Made by a program: the position numbers and the translations under genes
In this document: piece after piece, positions 56,622 through 64,000 of the stretch
Numbering within the stretch: the stretch's first letter is position 1
Layout: the number at the start of each line of letters is the position of its first letter
Notes under the pieces: generated by a model
What the model was told of the DNA's origin: nothing
The model's input: the letters and a program-made list of their open reading frames with translations, nothing else
Database searches by the model: none
DNA from: Notospermus geniculatus
Taxonomy: Eukaryota > Nemertea > Pilidiophora > Heteronemertea > Lineidae
Direction: 5' to 3'
Assembly: GCA_002633025.1 (NCBI GenBank)
Contig: NMRB01000005.1
Span: 571,082 to 635,081 of the forward strand
Length of the DNA stretch: 64,000 bases

Positions 56622-57131
56622 TTAATGAAGGCGCCTCTCAATTGAGGACCGCATTTTCAGTTCCAAAGGTGCTTTTAGTAGAGGGTTTCCAGCGTGTCCA
56701 CTGACTCTACACATACATGATAGGCAGAATCGTCAGTGACTCATAAACCCTGTCACAGCAACAGTTCACCGTCATAGTTCGTATGTTTAGGAAGAAATTC
56801 TTTCTGTTGATTCGTTTTCACACTATGATTTCTGCACGTCTTGCTGTTCTTTTGGTTCTTTGTTATTTCCAAATTTCTATTTTAGCCGCTGCTCTATGAA
56901 CATTGAATTATTGTAAAAAGCTTTGTATTTGTTGGTTGGAATACAAAATAGATCGGAAGGCACACTATTTGAAGTTAAGTTTTCTTGGGTTAGTGTTCAG
57001 TGTAGCAAACATACAGCACAGTGTACTCAGTATTGCATCCGTTGTGGCCATAATGTGTGAGATTATCCTTGTCTTTACAGCGTGATTTTCAGATGCATAC
57101 ACAAAAATGTTGGAAATTGCCTCGTTCAGGT

Positions 57132-57357
57132 ATATACTGTGGTCGCGGAGTTATGCCGGACTGGGGGCGGTCAGGCCTAGCCGTACTTTTAGGGAAGGTA
57201 TGGCCCAAACAAAAATGATTTGGTATCGGGGCATGTCTCAGGATCATTCATATCCGCCCACATCACAATTTCAGTCCACAGGCCCAACCCCAAATTCCCC
57301 AGAACCAATGGGTGGATATGGAGTCGAATCCGGCATAACTCCGAGACCACAGTATAT
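57132..57357. mobile_element. MITE, 226 bp
   Basis: The ends ATATACTGTGGTCGCGGAGT and ACTCCGAGACCACAGTATAT, extended by tatgccgga, are inverted with one or two mismatches. TATA is present at both borders. Confidence 0.78.
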
Positions 57358-57598
57358 CCATGCTTGAATTTTCAGCAGAATCAACCAACAGAGTATCACA
57401 TTTTCTGGAATATTGCAGGCATTGGGTTTGACAACTGAAGCAAATCAGTGTGACCATTTTCGAAATTTGATAAATTACTTCTAAGGATATAGGTTGCTCA
57501 CCTCTGTAGATAGATGTTGCTATTCCCTAAATCATCCCAGCCGTACATAATGTGTTCAAAGTTCATTGTTTTAAGTTGGTAATTATGTATGCGCCACA

Positions 57599-59138
57599 AA
57601 TCCTAATTAGCTGTTATGATTTGTTTTTGGCTGTATTCTCTGTTGATTGGTGGAGAGGCAGTGGACACAAAGTTCACTACGATTGGCTTTCATCAGATTA
57701 AGAAACAGCCTCCCAGTACTCTGTTGCTATCCTTTAAAGAGTGGTCACTTGCAACCTTGTTTATGGGTGTTAGAGCTTGATATGGTTGGTAGATACAGCT
57801 CTGCTGGGGATGATGAAGATCCTTAGTTGGGTTACAGGAGCATATTGCTTTAATTGCTTTGATCACTGGCCGCATGCTTTGAATTTTCTGCAGGGTTGAT
57901 AGTATTCTGTTCAGTCAGTGTTCAGATTAGGTCCATGTGTAGTCTCTATTCTTCTACATTTTGAAGACCCATTGAACTGATGTGTTGGGTAGTACACTGG
58001 GTATACAATTACGATGATTTTAGATGTACATGATCCTGACTGCAGGTAGATGTAGGCAATGAAATGGACACTGTTGACTGTGGAATGCAGGCCTGGCCCC
58101 AATGGACTTCATGGAGATGGGCTGTCGCCATGGGATAGACAAATCCCAAATTGACGAAAACGAGAAAGATCTGCGCACTTCCGCCGAAATGGCAAACAGA
58201 ACCTCGGTCTGAAACCATCTGACACTGAATGACGTGACGCAGAAAACCCCACGACCATGTGACGACAGTGAGTTCAATGACGTTGCGTCAGACTCGACCA
58301 TTGCTGAATCAAGGATTGCGTCACGTCAGCTGGTTTCAGGTCGAGGTTCTGTTTGCCATTTCGGCAGAAATCCTAATTAGCTGTTATGATTTGTTTTTGG
58401 CTGTATTCTCTGTTGATTGGTGGAGAGGCAGTGGACACAAAGTTCACTACGATTGGCTTTCGTCAGACTAAGAAACAGCCTCCCAGTACTCTGTTGCTAT
58501 CCTTTAAAGAGTGGTCACTTGCAACCTTGTTTATGGGTGTTAGAGCTTGATATGGTTGGTAGATACAGCTCTGCTGGGGACGATGAAGATCCTTAGTTGG
58601 GTTACAGGAGCATATTGCTTTAATTGCTTTGATCACTGGCCGCATGCTTTGAATTTTCTGCAGGGTTGATAGTATTCTGTTCAGTCAGTGTTCAGATTAG
58701 GTCCATGTGTAGTCTCTATTCTTCTACATTTTGAAGACCCATTGAACTGATGTGTTGAGTAGTACACTGGGTATATGATTACGATGATTTTAGATGTACA
58801 TGATCCTGACTGCAGGTAGATGTAGGCAATGAAATGGACACTGTTGACTGTGGAATGCAGGCCTGCCCCCACTGGACTTCATGGAGATGGGCTGTCGCCA
58901 TGGGATAGACAAATCCCAAATTGACGAAAACGAGAAAGATCTGCGCACTTCCGCCGAAATGGCAAACAGAACCTCGGTCTGAAACCATCTGACACTGAAT
59001 GACGTGACGCAGAAAACCCCACGACCATGTGACGACAGTGAGTTCGATGACGTTGCGTCAGACTCGACCATTGCTGAATCAAGGATTGCGTCACGTCAGC
59101 TGGTTTCAGGTCGAGGTTCTGTTTGCCATTTCGGCAGA
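57599..59138. repeat. Tandem duplication of 770 bp
   Basis: Unit 1 (57599-58368) and unit 2 (58369-59138) match at very high identity at a constant 770-bp offset. The right end of each falls inside a family-B MITE, complete only after unit 2. No gene is contained. Confidence 0.92.
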
Positions 59139-59172
59139 AGTGCGCAGATCTGGGAATTTGGGATTTGTCTAT
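58905..59172. mobile_element. MITE family B, complete copy (268 bp)
   Basis: The ends ATAGACAAATCCCAAATT and AATTTGGGATTTGTCTAT (with one interposed base) are inverted, followed inward by agatctgcgcacttccgcc and its partner. The copy at 58135-58368 lacks its right end because of the tandem duplication. Confidence 0.82.
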
Positions 59173-62164
59173 TGATGTGGCCGTTCATGATGCACTTTCT
59201 CTAGTCCATCTCTTCCTCAGTTCTACATGGAGAAAATCGTGCACCCCTCGAAGGAAAATGATCATTTTAATTACAACAGTGGATGACCTTCGTATCCATT
59301 GACCTTTTCTCTGGGAAAATGAAGTAACTTGTACAAGCTGATACTCTTCATCTCTTTGTAGATGTTTAGAAAACTGTGGTGTAGGCCTATGTGGGGAACT
59401 ACAGTTTTGTTCCTGTGCACTATGTCCCGTGTACTAAACAAATCATAATCGAACAGGTACAAGGACCTGTCTAACTTGTAAGTTTGTGGTGTCTCAACAT
59501 AACAGTTGATTATCTAGTGAAATGATACAGCTAGTGCTAGCCACGCTGGTCTTGTCAGTGTAATGTTACTTCTTGTCTGTAATCAGGATTTTTGTACATG
59601 TGTGTAATTCCTGGTACGAAAAGAAGTTGTTCGACCATATAGACACGTATTGTTGTTGACTTTGTTCACCCCGGTATTTGGAATGCTGTGGACTCTCTGC
59701 GGACTGACTCCACCTCCATCTATGCAAGGGCTAGTGATGTGATTTGTGAGGATTGCTTCTCCTGAGCTGGTGTGATCGCGAAGGGACCCACTTATTGTTC
59801 CCAGTATTTGCCAGCTGGGAACTTTTGGCCACCATGGATTAGGAATCGCTGCAGCTGTCAATAGGAGCTGTCAGTGAGTTGACCAATAGATGTCACTACG
59901 GCCGAATGGGGAACAACGGTGAAGTAGACCACGCGAGAATATACGCGTGGGTTGGAACTTATAGTACACAGATGCCACCTATTCATGACGATTCAAGGTG
60001 TGATTGGCCGTGTTTGGTGAACCACATCTCTCGAACAATGAGCCTCTATAGGTGTCACCTCTGCTCTATAAGTCATCATGTGACCAAATGGTGCTCCCTA
60101 TTCAATGCATAGCGGAGCCATTCAATCTTGATCGAGCACCAATCAAGTGGATTTTCTTGTGTATTGATCTGCTAGAACTTTGCTGCCATCTTTTGGCAAT
60201 ACGTGCAGTTGACTGCTATTGAAAACCATTTCTTCCTTGAAAGGTATATTCAGGACCAATATTGCAGTGCTGCCACGTGTTGACAATCAAGTCCCTCATT
60301 TGCATTCCTTGAAATCGACATGATGAGTCTGAGCATGAAGTTAACTTACTGATGCACCGTTCGTAGTGTGATGATGAGAGATTGGCCTCTGTCGCAACGA
60401 TGGAGGAAGTCACACAGGGTTCTATCAATCAGATGTGACCCGTCATAGCAAACCAGGTGCATGTCCCTCAGAAGGTGAACCTCAACGAACTAAGACGACA
60501 CCAGGAGAGAATGGAAGAAATAGATTGTTTCAGATTTCACAGTAGACAGTCAATATTGAAACTGACAAATATTTGGTCTCAACCTGCCAAGTTAAGAGCG
60601 ACATGTGCCAAGTTTTGCTGTGATGGGTCACAAATGACATCTACAGGTACCATGCAGTAGTTCATGATGATCACCATGTGGCGGTTCCCAGGACTTCACA
60701 CCAAATGAGCCCATCGTCCTGTTGGATAAGTGATACATATTATTGTGCAAGATGTACTAGCAAAGATTTGCAAACAACCATGTTACATCAGGATCGCATT
60801 TTATTCACCTTTGATGAACACAGAGATTCAATACAACCTCTAAGAATAGAGCCAATACATGGCAGACTGACATGATCAAACCAATAAGTTATGCAACGTA
60901 AGTGCTGTGGTCACATTGGGCAGAACAGTGAACCAGAGAGCTTGGTCTAGCTTCATAACACAAAACTATCTTCATGTCAACTCGCTCATTGCCAGCTGGT
61001 TCATTCCTCGACCAAGTTCATGTACAAAAGATTTAAGTTGACCATGGGTGTGCATTGTAGATGAAGTTGAGCGCTTCTACCACAAGAGTTACAACACCAC
61101 TTCTAGCACACAGATGTCTCACCATCCTGAGATTATCAGGTGAGATCCCTGATAACCTGACATTATCAGGTGAGATCCCTGATAACCTGACATTATCAGG
61201 TGAGATCCCTGATAACCTGAAATTATCAGGCGAGATCCCTGATAACCTCAGAATGTTGTCTTAGGAGAGGTATCTAAACACTGAGCAAACCTAGACATAC
61301 TAGACAACATACTAGACATCTGGGAAAAGAATGTACACATGATGTATTGTCATAGAAATTCACATTTACCGGTAAATCACAACCGTAGCATACTAGTATG
61401 TAGATAATCCGTCCTTCAGAGAACTTAAAGGGCCTCTAGAGGCAGCTTTTTAGTGCATATTGATATGATTACTAACACAGAATTGATGGCATGAGGATCC
61501 AACTTGGGCATCATTTTAGAAGTAAAATTTCAGTGTCAAAATTTGATCCACAATTTATCAGTTCATGGTTACTAGCACCACCTGTTGTATAGTCGCAGTA
61601 CTGTTAGTAGCCCAATAGCAAGCTGCTTTTAGAATCCCTTTAAACTTTGTCTTGGAATGAAAAAGATCTCATTAAAAGTCATCTGATCCACGAATATTGG
61701 TCAACACAGACCAACAATAACTATCATAATATCCATTATTTTGTCCAGATTTTAGTCCACGGGGCCTTCAGTAAGATGTATCGGCACTCTGTAGTTGGAT
61801 GAAGTGAACAGGAGTGTTGAAGGTGTGGCTCGACTCTGGTCCTCAACAAAAGATGGACACTATCCCTCTGGCAGAAGTGTAGCAGTTCAACAGCACATAT
61901 GATATGAGTAACATAGAAGAGGCCTGCATCTTTACATCTTGAAATATCAAGGCCTACGATCACTTCACCTTCAGACTATGATCCACTCACGCCACACTCC
62001 ATAGAGTGTTGTCTGAAGGCGAAGTGATATGAACCCTTGATGGTTCAAGATGGCATTCAATGCAGTCTCCTTCAGTTCACACTGGTGTCCTCATCACCGT
62101 CGGTGTCCATTTCCTCCACTCCAGACTGTGATGCCTCTATTGTGAATTTCCCTTGCAGTTTTTG
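59173..62164. other. Spacer between UBE2D and KLHL genes
   Basis: The genes converge here. Apart from the 30-bp repeat at 61131-61250 I find only short, unsupported reading frames. Part of the right side must be KLHL 3' UTR. Confidence 0.5.
61131..61250. repeat. 30-bp tandem repeat with internal hairpin, four units
   Basis: Each unit is cattatcaggtgagatccct plus gataacctga, with few substitutions. TTATCAGG and CCTGATAA inside each unit are complementary, so every unit can fold as a small hairpin. Confidence 0.93.
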
Positions 62165-63830
62165 TCATAAGCATTTGTCGATGACAGCGACACCGGCGTA
62201 ACTCCGCCCCATCATCATAGTGTTCGCCAATAGTGTCCATGTATCGATTTTCGGGTCATAAAGTTCCACTGAACCCAGATTTGATGAACCATCATCGCCA
62301 CCAACGACGTACAGCAAGCCAGCATGTGAGACAACTCCTGAAATGAAATGTTTCAAATGGAGTTGATTTCTATGAAAAGGCCACGTGAAACTGGACTAAA
62401 TATAGAGTACCAAGTCAGAGAACCGTGAACATTTTGTACTTCTCACCTGCATTCCTTCGACACAAGTGCATATTCGCAACTTTATTCCAAGCATTTGTAT
62501 CTGGGTTGTATACTTCCACACTGTTCCTGACTAGCGGACCATCGTGACCCCCAACAGCGTACAACAGGTTATCAACAACACCAACACCTGAAATTCAAAG
62601 TTGATATGGTTGTGAATGGCATAAATTGGTATGGGTGTTTAGCCCATAAATAGCCAACTTGCGTAAGAATTTCTCACATGGAGCTACGCCTTTAAGTATG
62701 TAATGTTGTCACAGCTCCTACCTGCTCCACTCCTCCGACATGACATCTCAGCCACCGGGTTCCAAGTGTCCGTCTCGGGATTGTAACACTCAACCGAACT
62801 CAGGCAGTGTCTTGACGCACCATCGTAACCACCAACTGCATAAAGCAATCCTAAAAGAGAAAGTATATTCATTCAGTTTCATAGACATGTGACAACAGAT
62901 AGACGCTGCAGGTTCTGAAGATGAATCAGCTTCTACTTTTTGTGGTATAGAAGGAAAATGAATCTCAGGAAGTATTGTACGGAAGGCGACATCTACTCAT
63001 GCCTGATACCCAGTATGTTACGGTACTTGATTGCTTACCCCCCACAACCCCAACTCCCACACTGCTCCTCCTTGTAGACATCGGGGCAACTATTTTCCAT
63101 TCGTTGAGTTGAACATCGAAGCACTCAACACTGTTCAAACCTGTAAGAAAAGCAAATCTCAGTTTAATCCATTTGCCAGGGTGGCAATGTCACTGAAAAC
63201 ATCGAGCCACCAGGGGCCATATTTATGAAGCCTTCGCAACTTTGCGTTCACGCAAATCTTTTGTAAGGCAGTCAATGAACAATAGGGTATGTGGAGCCAA
63301 ACAATAGATTTACATGAACACAAAGTTGTGAAGGCTTCATAAATATGGCCCCTGTTCCAATTTCGTTAGAATATCCTTGGACAGGGTACATACCTGAGGA
63401 ACCATCAAAACCTCCAACAGCATAGATAAGTCCATTTAGAACAGCTGCTCCTAAGGTGCTCCGTCTTGCTTCCATACAAGCTATCGAAGACCATGTATCC
63501 TTCGACGGGTCATAAACATCGACAGTCCTCACTCTCAGAGATCCATTGAACCCACCAACAGCATACACGAGACCATTCAACACAGCAACACCTGTGATTA
63601 GAAAAGAGAGTGTAGGATACTGGTTGAACATGATTACCAATGAGTTGCTCATAGAGAGCCAACTTGTTTGAAAAAACTCTCACATGGAGGAGTGCATTGC
63701 TTTGATACCCACCACATCTGCATCTTCTTGATGGCATCTCCGCAACCTGATACCACTTCTCCTCCTTGAAGTCATAGCACTCAACACTCCGAATGGCTTT
63801 TGGTGCTTGGCCCCCAATGACTAGTAAAAC
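62165..63830 (-). CDS. KLHL2/KLHL3: Kelch-like protein 2/3 homologue, Kelch propeller (3' part)
   Basis: BTB-BACK-Kelch adaptor for CUL3 ubiquitin ligases; in vertebrates KLHL2 and KLHL3 recruit WNK kinases. Six exons on the minus strand: 63830-63713, 63591-63394, 63140-63039, 62850-62722, 62587-62447, 62337-62165, all joined in phase 1. They encode the six-bladed propeller: VLLVIGGQAPKAIRSVECYD; VAVLNGLVYAVGGFNGS and RTVDVYD; AVGGFDGSSG; VECFDVQLNEW with STRRSSVGVGVV; AVGGYDGASRHCLSSVECYN with CRRSGAG; AVGGHDGPLVRNSVEVYN with CRRNAG; VVGGDDGSSNLGSVELYD and GRSYAGVAVIDKCL, stop. Match to KLHL3 is very close, including the RRSTLGAAVLN and GQAPKAIRSVECYDF motifs. The BTB and BACK exons lie beyond position 64000. 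Confidence 0.95.
63211..63354. mobile_element. MITE, 144 bp, in KLHL intron
   Basis: The arms CAGGGGCCATATTTATGAAG and CTTCATAAATATGGCCCCTG pair perfectly and continue through ccttcgcaactttg with one or two mismatches. The spacer is about 65 bp. Confidence 0.85.
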
Positions 63831-63835
63831 CTGAA

Positions 63836-64000
63836 AATAGAAGATTCTCGAATTCGCAGATCTGCGCACTTCCGCCAAAATTGCAACCACAACCTCAATC
63901 TGAAACCAGCTGACGTGATGCAATCCATGATTCAGCAATGGTCGACTCTGACGTAACGTCGACGAAGCCACTGTCATTCAGTTTCAGACCGAGGTTGTGT
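63836..64000. mobile_element. MITE family B, copy cut by the window edge
   Basis: From aatagaagattctcg onward it shares gcagatctgcgcacttccgc and the downstream gaaaccagctgacgt with the complete copy at 58905. The window ends inside the right half. Confidence 0.7.

Noticed and set aside
61061-61264. Reading frame with repeated LSGEIPDNL, resembling plant-type LRRs
   Set aside because: The peptide repeat is simply the translation of a 30-bp DNA tandem repeat (period 10 residues, not 24). There is no surrounding coding context or splice structure.

Overview
This is a eukaryotic (animal) genomic window. Genes are split by GT-AG introns of about 0.1-4 kb, the recognisable proteins are animal types, and introns and intergenic DNA are full of tRNA-derived SINEs and short terminal-inverted-repeat elements (MITEs). 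The palindromes TAGGCCTA and ACCGGT recur very often. Together this suggests a marine invertebrate (echinoderm, hemichordate, amphioxus or lophotrochozoan type). The sequence alone does not settle the species. The window is a draft assembly with two N gaps (30262-30461 and 43732-44711) and single Ns at 9551 and about 42174.

Layout: (1) 1-15130, plus strand: 3' two thirds of an ABCA-family lipid transporter (ABCA12/ABCA13/ABCA1-like), ending at 13680. Its exons 15-16 appear twice around a single N, apparently two haplotypes joined in tandem. (2) 18675-23810, minus strand: one gene encoding a protein of about 931 aa, LRR - short charged/proline-rich linker - Death domain - proline/glutamine-rich tail. 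It has an 18-nt microexon and a tandemly duplicated exon pair. (3) 30493-34762, plus: NUF2 (kinetochore NDC80 complex), N-terminus missing. (4) 35435-37419, minus: RNF181, complete. (5) 37618-39660, plus: BLOC1S2, complete, head-to-head with RNF181 over a 198-bp shared promoter. (6) 39661-45539: transposon-rich spacer holding a large fold-back element built from GAGCCA/TGGCTC motifs, interrupted by the 980-bp gap. (7) 45540-55101, plus: UBE2D ubiquitin-conjugating enzyme lacking only its first exon, with three successive alternative terminal exons that each encode a complete and different residues 102-147. (8) 62165-63830, minus: the six-blade Kelch domain of a KLHL2/KLHL3 homologue; BTB-BACK exons lie beyond the window.

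The genes are housekeeping or signalling loci with no shared pathway beyond two loose links: RNF181, UBE2D and KLHL all belong to ubiquitylation (RING E3, E2, CUL3 adaptor), but they are interspersed with unrelated genes and I do not infer a functional cluster. The most unusual items are the UBE2D terminal-exon triplet, the LRR-Death gene with its duplicated microexon/exon cassette, the GAGCCA fold-back element, and a TTAA-flanked MITE whose filled and empty sites are both present because two haplotypes were assembled in series.
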